Of a stretch of DNA of 64,000 bases, positions 33,501 through 42,511 are shown piece after piece. How positions within the stretch are numbered: position 1 is the stretch's first letter; each line of letters begins with the position of its first letter. Position numbers and translations under genes: made by a program. Source of the stretch: Aedoeadaptatus acetigenes (GTDB taxonomy: Bacteria > Bacillota > Clostridia > Tissierellales > Peptoniphilaceae); the NCBI RefSeq assembly GCF_025566985.1, contig NZ_JAOQJD010000011.1:13490-77489 (forward strand). The letters are read 5' to 3'. The notes under the pieces are model-generated. The model was given only the letters and a program-made list of their open reading frames with translations. It did not search any database and was not told where the DNA came from.

Positions 33501-34034
33501 CTATATATTTTCCAAATCCAGGACATCTTTATTCTTGATCAAGTAATCGACGCCGCTTAAAACCGTAAGCAGGACGGCGATGTAAAACAATACGACGCCG
33601 ATGTTTTCGGGAATAGGCGGTGAGAATAAAAGGGCAATTAAAGATGCCAGTTGCGTAATGGTTTTGATCTTTCCGAAGGGGCTCGCGGCAATGGTTACAT
33701 TGTCGGATGCGGCCAATATGCGAAAGCCCGTAATGGCCAATTCTCTGGCGACGATAATAATGACGCCCCACGCGGGAATAATGCCTTCTTCCACCAGCAT
33801 GATAAAGGCCGAGATCGTGAGCACTTTATCGGCCAAGGGATCGAGAAATTTTCCGAAGGTGGTTACGAGATTGTATTTTCGGGCCAAGTGGCCGTCGAGA
33901 AAATCCGTAAAGGCTGCCACGCAAAAGACGAGCGATGCAAGAAGGCGTGTGGCCGGTGTATTTAATAAAAAAAGAATGACAAAAACCGGCACCAAAAAGA
34001 GCCGCATAATCGTCAGCTTATTTGCAATGTTCAA
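33501..34034 (-). CDS. pgsA: CDP-diacylglycerol-glycerol-3-phosphate 3-phosphatidyltransferase
   Basis: About 177 aa with four to five membrane helices and the CDP-alcohol phosphotransferase motif D(x)2DG(x)2AR(x)8G(x)3D(x)3D, visible as DFLDGHLARKYNLVTTFGKFLDPLADK. It makes phosphatidylglycerol phosphate at the membrane. I prefer the TTG start at 34034 (MNIANKLTIMRL), since the two GTGs at 34046 and 34043 form part of the AGGTGGTGAT ribosome site. It overlaps the end of rimO by 17 nt. Confidence 0.93.
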   Translation of the reverse strand: MNIANKLTIMRLFLVPVFVILFLLNTPATRLLASLVFCVAAFTDFLDGHLARKYNLVTTFGKFLDPLADKVLTISAFIMLVEEGIIPAWGVIIIVARELAITGFRILAASDNVTIAASPFGKIKTITQLASLIALLFSPPIPENIGVVLFYIAVLLTVLSGVDYLIKNKDVLDLENI

Positions 34035-35343
34035 GATAATCACCACCTAAATCATATGCCGTAGACTCGGTAATTTCAACTTTAATAAAGTCGCCGACGG
34101 CCAAATTTTCATCCGAGTAAATCAGTACCATGCCGTCGATATCCGGCGCGTCTAAATAGCTCCTGCCGATGGCTCCGTCTTCGGTGACTTCCGTAACCAA
34201 AACTTCCAAAACGCGGCCGATCTGTTTTTCCATGAGTTCTTCCGACTGTTCCATTTGCGCCGCCATAAAGGCCTCGACGCGGGCTTCTTTTCGATCATCG
34301 GGGACTTGATCTGCCATGGCGGAAGCCGGTGTGCCCTCCTCCCGAGAGTAAGCGAAGGCGCCGGCGCGCTCCAAGGGATAGTCGTTTAAGAAATCCAAGA
34401 CCTCTTGAAAATCCAACTCCGTCTCGCCGGGAAAGCCCAATAAGAAGGTGGAGCGTATGGCGATGTCAGGTATGGCGCGGCGAAGGCGCGTAATTAACGA
34501 TTCGATGGCGCGGCGATCGGTCTTTCGATTCATTCGCTTTAAAACGGGATCCGCCACGTGTTGAATGGGAATGTCGATGTAGGGAAGAATTTTCGGGTTG
34601 TCCCGCATTTCTTCAATAAGTTCATCGTCGAAGTGATCGGGGTAGGCGTAAAGTATTCGCACCCAACGCAGGTCCTCGATGGTTCTTAATTCCTTTAACA
34701 AATCCACCAGAGCATATCTGCCGTAGAGGTCGATGCCGTAGTCCGTCGTGTTTTGGCCGATAAGAATGACCTCGCGAGTGCCCCTTTTAACGAGATGGCG
34801 GATTTCATCCACTATATGCTCCATGGAGCGGCTGCGGTTGTTTCCCTTTAGGTAGGGAATGATGCAGTAGGCGCAGCGGTTGTTGCAGCCTTCCGAAATT
34901 TTTACGTATTCGGTAACGGACACCTCTTCCCTGCGGGCGTCTTCGATATAGTCGTTTTCAAGGGCGGCGGCATAAATAGGCTTTTCGTGGTTTTCCGCCT
35001 TTAGAATGGCCTCATTGATGGAGCGAATATGCCCCGGGCCGATGATGCCGTCGGCTTCGGGAATGGCTTCCAAAAGTTCATCGGGGTAGCGCTGGGCCAA
35101 ACATCCTGCGAGGAGCAGGGTTTCCAGTTTTCCCGATTCCTTTAGTTTGGCTAAATCCAAGATTGTGTCGATGGATTCTTCCTTTGCGGCATCGATAAAG
35201 CCGCAGGTGTTGACGACGATCACCTCGGCCTCCATCACTAGATCCGTAAAGGCAAAGCGAGACTCGTCTAAGACGCCGCGCATTTGTCCGGAATCGATGT
35301 CGTTTTTGGAACAGCCTAAGGTGACGATGGACACTTGTTTCAT
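34018..35343 (-). CDS. rimO: ribosomal protein S12 methylthiotransferase
   Basis: A 441-aa radical-SAM protein: an N-terminal UPF0004 domain (TLGCSKNDIDSGQMRG), the radical-SAM cysteines in GCNNRCAYCIIPYLKG and a C-terminal TRAM domain. The TLGCSKN start and GHIR-containing region are typical for RimO rather than MiaB, which is present separately at 13 kb. It methylthiolates Asp88 of S12. It overlaps ftsK by 4 nt; ftsK-rimO-pgsA-cinA-recA is a recurrent order in Clostridia. Confidence 0.94.
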   Translation of the reverse strand: MKQVSIVTLGCSKNDIDSGQMRGVLDESRFAFTDLVMEAEVIVVNTCGFIDAAKEESIDTILDLAKLKESGKLETLLLAGCLAQRYPDELLEAIPEADGIIGPGHIRSINEAILKAENHEKPIYAAALENDYIEDARREEVSVTEYVKISEGCNNRCAYCIIPYLKGNNRSRSMEHIVDEIRHLVKRGTREVILIGQNTTDYGIDLYGRYALVDLLKELRTIEDLRWVRILYAYPDHFDDELIEEMRDNPKILPYIDIPIQHVADPVLKRMNRKTDRRAIESLITRLRRAIPDIAIRSTFLLGFPGETELDFQEVLDFLNDYPLERAGAFAYSREEGTPASAMADQVPDDRKEARVEAFMAAQMEQSEELMEKQIGRVLEVLVTEVTEDGAIGRSYLDAPDIDGMVLIYSDENLAVGDFIKVEITESTAYDLGGDYLEHCK

Positions 35344-37598
35344 ATGTTCTCCTGATTTTCTTTCATATTTTCGATTTGTTCTTTTGTCATGAGTAATTTT
35401 CGCGGTTTTGTGCCCTCATTGGGGCCGACAATGCCCATTTCTTCGATTTGATCCACGATTCGGGCCGCTCGTGCATAGCCTATCTTCAACTTCCGTTGAA
35501 TAAAAGAGATGGAGGCCTGCTCCTGAGTCAGGATAATGTCCACGGCATCGTACAAGAGGGGATCTTCATCGGTAAAGGACTTTTGCACCTTCTTTTCCAT
35601 GGTGTTCAAGGCTTCTTCGTCGTACTCCGCGTCATCCGTGTGCTTTTTCACGAACGCGAGCACATTTTCCACTTCCTGATCCGATACAAATGCCCCCTGC
35701 AGCCGCTTCGGCTTCGGAAAACTCGAGGGATAAAAGAGCATGTCCCCTTTCCCGAGAAGTTTTTCCGCCCCGGACATATCTAAAATCGTGCGGGAGTCGA
35801 TGGAAGAGGACACGGAAAAGGCGATTCGCGAGGGAATATTTGCCTTGATGGTCCCGGTAATGACATCTACGGACGGGCGCTGAGTGGCGAGGATCAAATG
35901 GATGCCCGCCGCTCTGGCCATCTGCGCCAGGCGGGTAATGTAGTCTTCCACTTCTTTCGCCGCCACCATCATTAAATCGCTTAATTCGTCGACGACGATG
36001 ACGATCTTCGGCATGGTCTTTTCCCCTGCCGCCTTCATTTTTTCGTTGTAGCCCGACACGTCGCGCACGCCGGTTTCCGCAAAGGCCTTGTAGCGCTTTT
36101 CCATTTCGTCCACGGCCCAGGCCAGGGCGAAGGCCGCCTTCTTGGGATCCGTCACGACGGGGATCAAAAGGTGAGGAATGCCGTTGTAAATCCCGAGCTC
36201 AACGACTTTCGGGTCAATCAGGATCAGGCGCACGTCTTCCGGCGCGGATTTGTATAAAATACCCATTAATATACCGTTAATGCATACGGATTTTCCCGAG
36301 CCCGTCGCCCCTGCGATTAAAAGGTGGGGCATTTTGTCGATGGACGAAACGATGGCGTTTCCGCTAATATCTTTACCCAATGTGAGGGGAACCGATGAAT
36401 CCAGGTCTTCGAATGCATCGCTTTCGATGATTTCTCTTAAATGGACGCTGTCTTTCACTTTGTTGGGTACCTCGATGCCGATGGCGCTCTTCCCCGGAAT
36501 CGGCGCTTCGATTCGTATGCCGGGGCTCGCCAAGGACAGGCTTAGATTGTCGTGAAGGGAGACGATTTTTGAGATCTTCACTCCCGGAGAGGGCTCCAAT
36601 TCGTAGGACGTAATGGTGGGGCCGCGGTTAATGGCGCGCACCCGGCAATCCACATTGAAATTATCCATGACCTCTTGAATAATATCGGCATTTTTTCGAA
36701 TGTCCCCGTCTCCTGCAGTGGGGCCTGCACTGGGTTTCTTTAATAATTTGATCGGCGGAAAATGGTAGATGGTTTCCTCAACTTCCGTCTGCATATCTTT
36801 TGCAAAAGCTTCTTTTTCCGATTCGTTTAATGCCTCCGCGCGCTTCGGTTGTTCCTCGGCAGCGGGGCGATAGTCGCGAATTTCAACAGGCTCTTCCCGT
36901 TTTTTTTCGGGAGCGAATTCTTTAAATGCGTCGGCACCGGAAGTGATCGGCTTCTTCGCCTTTGTCTTTTTCGTCGAAGGCTTCTTTTCCTCTCGAAGCG
37001 CGGCCTTTTCTTTTTCACTCTTAAGCTTTTCTCGTTCCGCTTTCTTTTCGCGGAAGGTGGCGGCTATTTTCTCTTTCGTCCTATCCCGACGCTCTTTCGA
37101 CGGCAGGTGATAGAGCATGAAAAATGCAATTAGAGCCAATACCGTACGGCTTCCCACGGTGCCTAAAAGGCCGACGAAGAGGCGTGCAAAATTTTCACCG
37201 AGAAAGCCCGGATCCACATAGGGCCCGGTGAGATTTATTCGCGCGTCCCAGCTTAAGCTCGGGCGCGTCGGGTCGTAGGTAAATAAAATGGCCATGAGAA
37301 AGACCGTAAGGCCTAAGCCCAAAACCTTCATCTTGGTCTTTACGTCCCAATCGGTGATGAAAAATAAACCGATGACGAAAAGAAGGGCGCAAAAAACCGG
37401 ACCGACCTTTCCGAATAAAATTCCGATGGCGGAAGAGGTCAGGTCCCCGAAAACGCCCATTTGCTCACTGTACAGGCTCAACATGGAAAGTATGGACAAT
37501 ATGATGATGAGGCCTCCGATCATGTAGGCCCTTTGTTGGCTCTGAGCGGCGGTCTTTTTTTTCGTGGTTTTTCTTTTTGTCGGCAAGGAAACCCTCAT
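35340..37598 (-). CDS. ftsK: DNA translocase FtsK/SpoIIIE
   Basis: A 752-aa protein. The basic N-terminal tail is followed by four membrane helices (about residues 25-165) and a charged linker (170-290). The motor domain has Walker A GATGSGKSVCING and Walker B IVIVVDELSDLMM. The C-terminal gamma winged helix (QASISFIQRKLKIGYARAARIVDQIEEMG) reads polar DNA sequences. It pumps chromosomal DNA through the division septum. It is the first gene of a nine-gene operon that includes recA, and a LexA-box candidate lies just upstream of its start. Confidence 0.96.
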   Translation of the reverse strand: MRVSLPTKRKTTKKKTAAQSQQRAYMIGGLIIILSILSMLSLYSEQMGVFGDLTSSAIGILFGKVGPVFCALLFVIGLFFITDWDVKTKMKVLGLGLTVFLMAILFTYDPTRPSLSWDARINLTGPYVDPGFLGENFARLFVGLLGTVGSRTVLALIAFFMLYHLPSKERRDRTKEKIAATFREKKAEREKLKSEKEKAALREEKKPSTKKTKAKKPITSGADAFKEFAPEKKREEPVEIRDYRPAAEEQPKRAEALNESEKEAFAKDMQTEVEETIYHFPPIKLLKKPSAGPTAGDGDIRKNADIIQEVMDNFNVDCRVRAINRGPTITSYELEPSPGVKISKIVSLHDNLSLSLASPGIRIEAPIPGKSAIGIEVPNKVKDSVHLREIIESDAFEDLDSSVPLTLGKDISGNAIVSSIDKMPHLLIAGATGSGKSVCINGILMGILYKSAPEDVRLILIDPKVVELGIYNGIPHLLIPVVTDPKKAAFALAWAVDEMEKRYKAFAETGVRDVSGYNEKMKAAGEKTMPKIVIVVDELSDLMMVAAKEVEDYITRLAQMARAAGIHLILATQRPSVDVITGTIKANIPSRIAFSVSSSIDSRTILDMSGAEKLLGKGDMLFYPSSFPKPKRLQGAFVSDQEVENVLAFVKKHTDDAEYDEEALNTMEKKVQKSFTDEDPLLYDAVDIILTQEQASISFIQRKLKIGYARAARIVDQIEEMGIVGPNEGTKPRKLLMTKEQIENMKENQENI

Positions 37599-37602
37599 TT
37601 CT

Positions 37603-37627
37603 CAAATATATGTTCGGATTTATTATA
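37603..37627 (-). promoter_or_regulatory. ftsK-recA operon promoter (-10) with putative LexA box
   Basis: On the minus strand TATAAT (37627-37622) with TGT upstream forms an extended -10; no good -35 is seen. Between it and the start codon, CGAACATATATTTG (37616-37603) matches the SOS consensus CGAACRNRYGTTYG at 13 of 14 positions. The box would sit at or just downstream of the transcription start. Confidence 0.6.
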
Positions 37628-37654
37628 ACATAATTCCCGCCTCTCTACCTAATT

Positions 37655-38098
37655 TTAACGCAGACCCGTGTGGCCGAATCCCCCTTCGCCTCGCTCGGTT
37701 TTCGAAAGCGCATCCAAGTTGTCTACCTGAATCCAATCCGCCACTTCATAGGCCATAAATACCATCTGCGCGATGCGGTCCCCGTCTTCGATGGTCACCG
37801 ATTCATCGGATAAATTCACGACGAGAATGCCAAGTTCGCCGCGGTAGTCGCTGTCGATGGTTCCGATGCCGTTAATTAAGGTAATGCCTTTTTTCAGAGA
37901 AAGGCCGCTTCTCGCCCTTACCTGGCCCTCGATGCCCTTGGGAATCTCGAAGTAAAGGCCCGTGGGAATCATGGCGCGTTCAAGAGGCTTTAAAGTCTTC
38001 GGTGCGTCTAGATTGGCGCGCAAGTCCATGCCGCAGGCGCCGTCGGTTTTGTAGGAAGGAAGCGGATGGTGGGATTTGTTTACTACTTTTACCTTCAT
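37655..38098 (-). CDS. dut: dUTP diphosphatase
   Basis: A 147-aa trimeric-type dUTPase. Conserved motifs are ACGMDLRANL (motif 1), RSGLSLKKG (2), GTIDSDYRGELGI (3), GDRIAQMVF (4) and the C-terminal RGEGGFGHTG (5). It hydrolyses dUTP to dUMP, keeping uracil out of DNA. It follows the pnp terminator by about 15 nt with no obvious promoter, so expression probably comes from read-through. Confidence 0.96.
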   Translation of the reverse strand: MKVKVVNKSHHPLPSYKTDGACGMDLRANLDAPKTLKPLERAMIPTGLYFEIPKGIEGQVRARSGLSLKKGITLINGIGTIDSDYRGELGILVVNLSDESVTIEDGDRIAQMVFMAYEVADWIQVDNLDALSKTERGEGGFGHTGLR

Positions 38099-38113
38099 AG
38101 AATCTCCTTTATG

Positions 38114-38136
38114 AAAAAAACCGCCGAAGCGGTTTT
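38114..38136 (-). terminator. terminator of pnp
   Basis: On the minus strand AAAACCGC and GCGGTTTT pair around a TTCG tetraloop, followed by further Ts (seven in total). It lies 6 nt after the pnp stop. Confidence 0.92.
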
Positions 38137-38141
38137 CTGTG

Positions 38142-40268
38142 CTATTTATTTTCTTTGTTTTCGTTCTTTTTTTCTACGGAGCCTTGTTTCCGTTCCGGTT
38201 TCGGCAAAAGTGCTTTTCTGGAAAGGCCGATCTTTCCCCGATCCAGATTCATGACCTTGACTTTTACCTTATCTCCTTCTTTCAATACGTCGTCCACGTT
38301 CGCGATGCGCTTGTGGTCGATGTTTGAAATGTGGAGCAGCCCTTCGCGGCCCCAAAGGATTTCAACAAAGGCGCCGAAGTCCACGACCTTGGTAACCGTT
38401 CCTTCGAAAATTTCGCCCACTTCCAATTCGTGTACGATGTCTTCGATAATTTTCTTTGCCACGAGAGCGCCCTCGTCGTTGGCAATGATGGATACGCGTC
38501 CGTCGTCTTCGATTTCGATTTGTGCGCCGGTTTCTTCCGTAATCTTGTGGATGACCTTGCCGCCGCTACCGATGACTTCGCCGATCTTATCGGGATCGAT
38601 TTGAAGCCCGGTAATCTTCGGCGCATAGGGAGAGAGTTCTTCTCTCGGCGCCGCAATGGTGCCTTTCATGTGGGCCAAAAGTTCCATGCGGGCGTCGTTG
38701 GCCTGTTTCAGTGCGCGGGCCAAGATCTCTCTGGATACGCCGTCGATTTTAATGTCCATTTGAAGGGCGGTAATGCCTTCGGAGGTACCCGCCACTTTAA
38801 AGTCCATGTCGCCGTAGTGGTCTTCCAAGCCCTGGATGTCGGTTAAGATGACGGGATCGTCGCCGTTGTCGATAAGACCCATGGCGATGCCTGCCACCGG
38901 CGCGTGAATGGGCACACCGGCGTCCATTAAGGCCAAAGTGGATCCGCAGATACTCGCTTGGGACGAGGAGCCGTTGGATTCCAAAATTTCGTTGACGACG
39001 CGAATGTAGTAGGGGAATTCATCTTGCGAGGGAAGCACGGGAATTAAGGCGCGTTCAGCCAAATTGCCGTGGCCGATTTCGCGACGACCCGGGCTTCTCG
39101 GCGGGCGCGTTTCGCCGACGGAGTAGGACGGGAAGTTGTAGTGGTGGACATAGCGCTTCGTGTATTCGGGATCCAAGCCGTCGATGATTTGGCCTTCCGT
39201 TAAAGCCGCCAGGGTGACGGAAGTGAGGGCCTGGGTTTGACCGCGGGTAAAGAGGGCGCTGCCGTGGACGCGAGGCAAAAGGCCGACTTCCGACGAGAGC
39301 GGGCGAATTTCAGTAAAGCTTCTGCCGTCGCTGCGCTTTCTGTCCACGAGAATCTGTTTTCTGAAGATTTCTTGCGTCAAGCCTTCGAAAATCGTATTGA
39401 CCTGAACGTCTCTGTAATCTTCTTTTTCTTCCAAATCGGCGATAAGGGCGTCTTTGATCTTCGTCAGTTCGTGACCCTGTTCCGTTTTATCGGCGATCCA
39501 AAGGGCTTCTTCCACCTTGTCGTAGACCGCATCGTAAATGGTCTTCTTATAGTCTTCGTCGATAACCAGGCGTTCATATTCCATGTTTTCTTTGCCTACT
39601 TCATCGACGATGCCGTCGATAAAGGCGACCAGCTTTTTGATTTCTTCGTGGGCATTGAAAATGGCGTCCAGTACGTCGCTTTCTTCCAGTAAATCCACTT
39701 CCGCTTCCACCATCATAATGGCATCGGCGGTGCCGGAGACGGCGAGATTTAAACGAGAGCGCTTTTGATCCTCAACGGAGGGATTCAAGACCATTTCTCC
39801 GTCAATGTGGCCGACGCGCACGGAACCCGTGGGCCCTTGGAAGGGAATGTCCGAGACGGACAGGGCGATAGAGGAGCCGATCATGGCTAAAATATCCGTG
39901 GGATAGTTGGGATCGTAGCTGAGTACCGTGGCCGTCACTTGAATGCTGTGATGGTAGTCCGAGGGAAACAGAGGGCGAATGGGGCGGTCGATGAGGCGAC
40001 TGGTTAAAATGGCATTGGTGCCGGGGCGCCCTTCCCGCTTGTTAAAGCCGCCGGGAATTTTGCCGGAGGAATAATATTTTTCTTCGTAGTCACAGCTTAA
40101 GGGAAGAAAGTCCGCGCCTTCGCGGGCCTTGGTCGATGCCGTAGCCGTTACGAGAACGACGCTTTCCCCTTGTCTCACCCAACAGGCACCGTTAGCTTGT
40201 TTGGCGACTTTTCCGATCTCTACATGCAGAGGCTCGTTATTTAACATCGTCGTATATGTTTTATACAT
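38142..40268 (-). CDS. pnp: polyribonucleotide nucleotidyltransferase (PNPase)
   Basis: A 708-aa enzyme with two RNase PH-like cores (first core containing GGFNKREGRPG, second LPRVHGSALFTRGQTQAL...). A KH domain (KIGEVIGSGGKVIHKITEETGAQIEI) and a C-terminal S1 domain (GEIFEGTVTKVVDFGAFVEI) follow. It degrades RNA 3'-5' phosphorolytically. It follows rpsO as in most bacteria, separated by a hairpin. RNase Y, its usual partner in RNA decay, is also encoded in the window. Confidence 0.97.
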   Translation of the reverse strand: MYKTYTTMLNNEPLHVEIGKVAKQANGACWVRQGESVVLVTATASTKAREGADFLPLSCDYEEKYYSSGKIPGGFNKREGRPGTNAILTSRLIDRPIRPLFPSDYHHSIQVTATVLSYDPNYPTDILAMIGSSIALSVSDIPFQGPTGSVRVGHIDGEMVLNPSVEDQKRSRLNLAVSGTADAIMMVEAEVDLLEESDVLDAIFNAHEEIKKLVAFIDGIVDEVGKENMEYERLVIDEDYKKTIYDAVYDKVEEALWIADKTEQGHELTKIKDALIADLEEKEDYRDVQVNTIFEGLTQEIFRKQILVDRKRSDGRSFTEIRPLSSEVGLLPRVHGSALFTRGQTQALTSVTLAALTEGQIIDGLDPEYTKRYVHHYNFPSYSVGETRPPRSPGRREIGHGNLAERALIPVLPSQDEFPYYIRVVNEILESNGSSSQASICGSTLALMDAGVPIHAPVAGIAMGLIDNGDDPVILTDIQGLEDHYGDMDFKVAGTSEGITALQMDIKIDGVSREILARALKQANDARMELLAHMKGTIAAPREELSPYAPKITGLQIDPDKIGEVIGSGGKVIHKITEETGAQIEIEDDGRVSIIANDEGALVAKKIIEDIVHELEVGEIFEGTVTKVVDFGAFVEILWGREGLLHISNIDHKRIANVDDVLKEGDKVKVKVMNLDRGKIGLSRKALLPKPERKQGSVEKKNENKENK

Positions 40269-40284
40269 GTCACTCTCTTTTCTC

Positions 40285-40313
40285 TATAAAGAAAGAGCGG
40301 TCGCCCGCTCTTT
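40285..40313 (-). terminator. hairpin between rpsO and pnp
   Basis: A 9-bp perfect stem AAAGAGCGG/CCGCTCTTT (40292-40300 with 40305-40313) has a 4-nt loop. The minus-strand tail CTTTATAG is only partly T-rich. It probably acts as a weak terminator or an mRNA-processing hairpin in the pnp leader. Confidence 0.7.
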
Positions 40314-40324
40314 AAAATCCTGTC

Positions 40325-40591
40325 TTAACCTCTGATTTCCAAACGTTCGATAAGGGATCTGTAACGTTCTACATCCTTGTTCTTTAAATAGCGGAGCAGG
40401 TTCCGTCTCTTACCGACCATTTTCAAAAGACCTCTACGAGAGTGGTGGTCTTTTTTATGTTCTTTTAAGTGTTCGTTCAGCGTATTAATGGTGTAGGTTA
40501 AAATAGCTACTTGAACTTCCGGAGAACCGGTGTCCCCTTCTTCTCTTTGATACGCTTTGATGATTTCTTGTTTCTTTTCTTTCGATAACAT
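40325..40591 (-). CDS. rpsO: 30S ribosomal protein S15
   Basis: An 88-aa S15 with the helical core (TGSPEVQVAILTYTINTLNEHLKEHKKDHHSRRGLLKMVGKRRNLLRYL) that binds 16S rRNA at the central-domain three-way junction. Expression comes from its own promoter inside the 3' end of ribF. The about 80-nt leader contains GTTTG/CAAAC complementarities that may fold, so feedback control by S15 is possible but not shown. Confidence 0.97.
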   Translation of the reverse strand: MLSKEKKQEIIKAYQREEGDTGSPEVQVAILTYTINTLNEHLKEHKKDHHSRRGLLKMVGKRRNLLRYLKNKDVERYRSLIERLEIRG

Positions 40592-40672
40592 AATGTCCTC
40601 CTAATTAAAATTCGGTTTGACTAAGTAAGCGTCGAGGATCGACAAACTGAGCCAAACTAACAATACTCGAGT

Positions 40673-40701
40673 ATTTTACCATTAATCGGCTATTTTGTAA
40701 A
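40673..40701 (-). promoter_or_regulatory. promoter of rpsO-pnp
   Basis: On the minus strand TTTACA (40701-40696), 17-bp spacer, TAAAAT (40678-40673) with a TGG extended -10. The -35 is within the last codons of ribF. Confidence 0.7.
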
Positions 40702-41628
40702 TTCTTCCCGGGAAATTCGCTCGCGAATATCGGACAAATCCTTGTCCATGCGCGCCTTCAATGCCTCCACGCCGTCGAAGGCTTCTTCCGGCCGAATGAA
40801 TTCCAAGAGAGCCACGTCGATAATTTTTCCGTAGAGGCTGTCCCCTTCGTAATCGTAGAGATAGGTTTCCACCTTGATCCCCTGTTCATCAAAGGTCGGG
40901 TTGGTGCCGATGTTTGTGGCGCCGTAGTAATATATCTCGTCTACGGTTACGCCGGTAAGGTAGACGCCGTATTTCGGCACGACGTAATTGGCGTTATATA
41001 GAATATTTGCCGTGGGAATGCCGATGGTACGGCCCAGTTGCTTGCCGGGAACCACCTTGCCTCGAATGGTAAATGGCCGCGTTAAAAGGACTCGGGCAAG
41101 CTTTACGTCCCCTTCTTTTACCGCAGAACGAATGCGCGTGCTGGAAATGGCTTCATCCTCGTAAGTGACGGCTTTTTTTACGGAGAGGGCGATGTCATTC
41201 GCCTTGCAAAGCTCATCCAAGGTAGTTACATCTCCGGAGGCCTTAAAACCGAAGCGATAATCGTAGCCGACGACGACGCCTTTGGCCTTTAAGTGGCCGA
41301 CTAAAAAATCCGTAACGAAAGCTTCCGGGCTCATGCGCATAATCCGCTTGGTAAATTCGATTTCGTAAATTATATCGATGCCCATTTCACGAAGAATGTC
41401 GTGTTTTTGAGAACGCGAGGTTAAAAGTTCCTGAGAAATGCCGTCGGTCGTGTTTTTCGTGTGGGTCTTAAACATAAGAACGGAAGATCGGCAATTTAAT
41501 TTCTTTGCCATCTCTACTACTTCTTCGATCAAAGCTTTGTGACCGCTGTGTAAACCGTCGAAATTTCCTAAAGCGATGGTCGCCTCTTGGGAAATTTCCG
41601 AGTCTAAATCGACTTGTATAACCTCCAT
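40690..41628 (-). CDS. ribF: bifunctional riboflavin kinase / FAD synthetase
   Basis: About 312 aa. The N-terminal FAD synthetase nucleotidyltransferase has ALGNFDGLHSGHKALI and the SSTRIRSAVKEGDV motif. The C-terminal riboflavin kinase contains GRTIGIPTANI and GATNIGTNPTF. It converts riboflavin to FMN and FAD. ATG 41628 follows GAGG by 5 nt; the GTG at 41634 lies in that ribosome site. It sits at the end of the rimP-truB operon, a standard location. Confidence 0.95.
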   Translation of the reverse strand: MEVIQVDLDSEISQEATIALGNFDGLHSGHKALIEEVVEMAKKLNCRSSVLMFKTHTKNTTDGISQELLTSRSQKHDILREMGIDIIYEIEFTKRIMRMSPEAFVTDFLVGHLKAKGVVVGYDYRFGFKASGDVTTLDELCKANDIALSVKKAVTYEDEAISSTRIRSAVKEGDVKLARVLLTRPFTIRGKVVPGKQLGRTIGIPTANILYNANYVVPKYGVYLTGVTVDEIYYYGATNIGTNPTFDEQGIKVETYLYDYEGDSLYGKIIDVALLEFIRPEEAFDGVEALKARMDKDLSDIRERISREEFTK

Positions 41629-41635
41629 AAACACC

Positions 41636-42511
41636 TCAAACTAATACTTTTTTCATGCAAACATTCGTCGTGCCATCTTCTTCCTTCACGATGCCCAGGC
41701 CCACAAAGACATCCCCTGCGTAAATCCGATAGATGGGGGCCTTTTCCACGGGAAAGGAAATTCGCGTGGACATGCCGTTGGTCATGGGCTTTAATCGCTT
41801 TGCGGGCAAATGAATCGGCGGAAGATGGTCGAGAAGCCGGTCCATGGGAAGCAATAGGCTTTTTCGCGCATCGAGGGGCATGGCCTCCAATGCCTCGATG
41901 GTGTAGGAACCGTCGACGGTGGTGTTTCCCACAGACACGCGGCGAAGATCCGACATGGTGAGGAAGCAGCCGGCCGCCACGCCGATGTCGTCTAAAAGTG
42001 TGCGGATATAGGTACCGGAAGACACTTCCGCCAAAAGGCTGATCTCTGTGTCGCCGCGTTCTAAACAGGCAAGCTTCGTCACGGTAATGGGCCGTTTCTT
42101 TCGCGGAACGCAGATGCCCATGCGGGCGTAGTCGTAGAGCTTTTTGCCCTTGTATTTCAGCGCCGAGTGCATGGGCGGCAATTGAAGCTGCTCCCCCGTA
42201 AATGTCCGGAGAATATCGTCGAGATTGTCGGGAATCGGCACATCGCTTCGGGCATAGACCACGCCCGTCGTGTCTCCCGTGTCCGTGCGAATGCCTCTTA
42301 CCGCTCGGGCCAAATAGGCTTTTTTATCGTCGGAGATGTACTCCGCCACCTTTGTGGCCTTGCCGATGCAGATAGGCAGAAGGCCCGTGGCCATGGGATC
42401 CAGTGTGCCCGTGTGGCCCACTTGCTTCGTTTCGTACAGACGGCGCATTTTCTGTACTACGTCGTGAGAAGTCCAACCTGCAGGCTTATCCACTAATAAA
42501 ATACCGTTCAT
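41636..42511 (-). CDS. truB: tRNA pseudouridine-55 synthase
   Basis: A 291-aa enzyme with VDKPAGWTSHDVV and the catalytic aspartate in GHTGTLDPMATGLLPI. A C-terminal PUA-like extension follows. It makes psi55 in the T-loop of tRNAs. It overlaps nrnA by 4 nt. Confidence 0.95.
   Translation of the reverse strand: MNGILLVDKPAGWTSHDVVQKMRRLYETKQVGHTGTLDPMATGLLPICIGKATKVAEYISDDKKAYLARAVRGIRTDTGDTTGVVYARSDVPIPDNLDDILRTFTGEQLQLPPMHSALKYKGKKLYDYARMGICVPRKKRPITVTKLACLERGDTEISLLAEVSSGTYIRTLLDDIGVAAGCFLTMSDLRRVSVGNTTVDGSYTIEALEAMPLDARKSLLLPMDRLLDHLPPIHLPAKRLKPMTNGMSTRISFPVEKAPIYRIYAGDVFVGLGIVKEEDGTTNVCMKKVLV

Noticed and set aside
40592..40672. Possible S15 autoregulatory structure in the rpsO leader
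   Set aside because: Only short GTTTG/CAAAC complementarities are visible; not enough to call a known ribosomal-protein leader motif.
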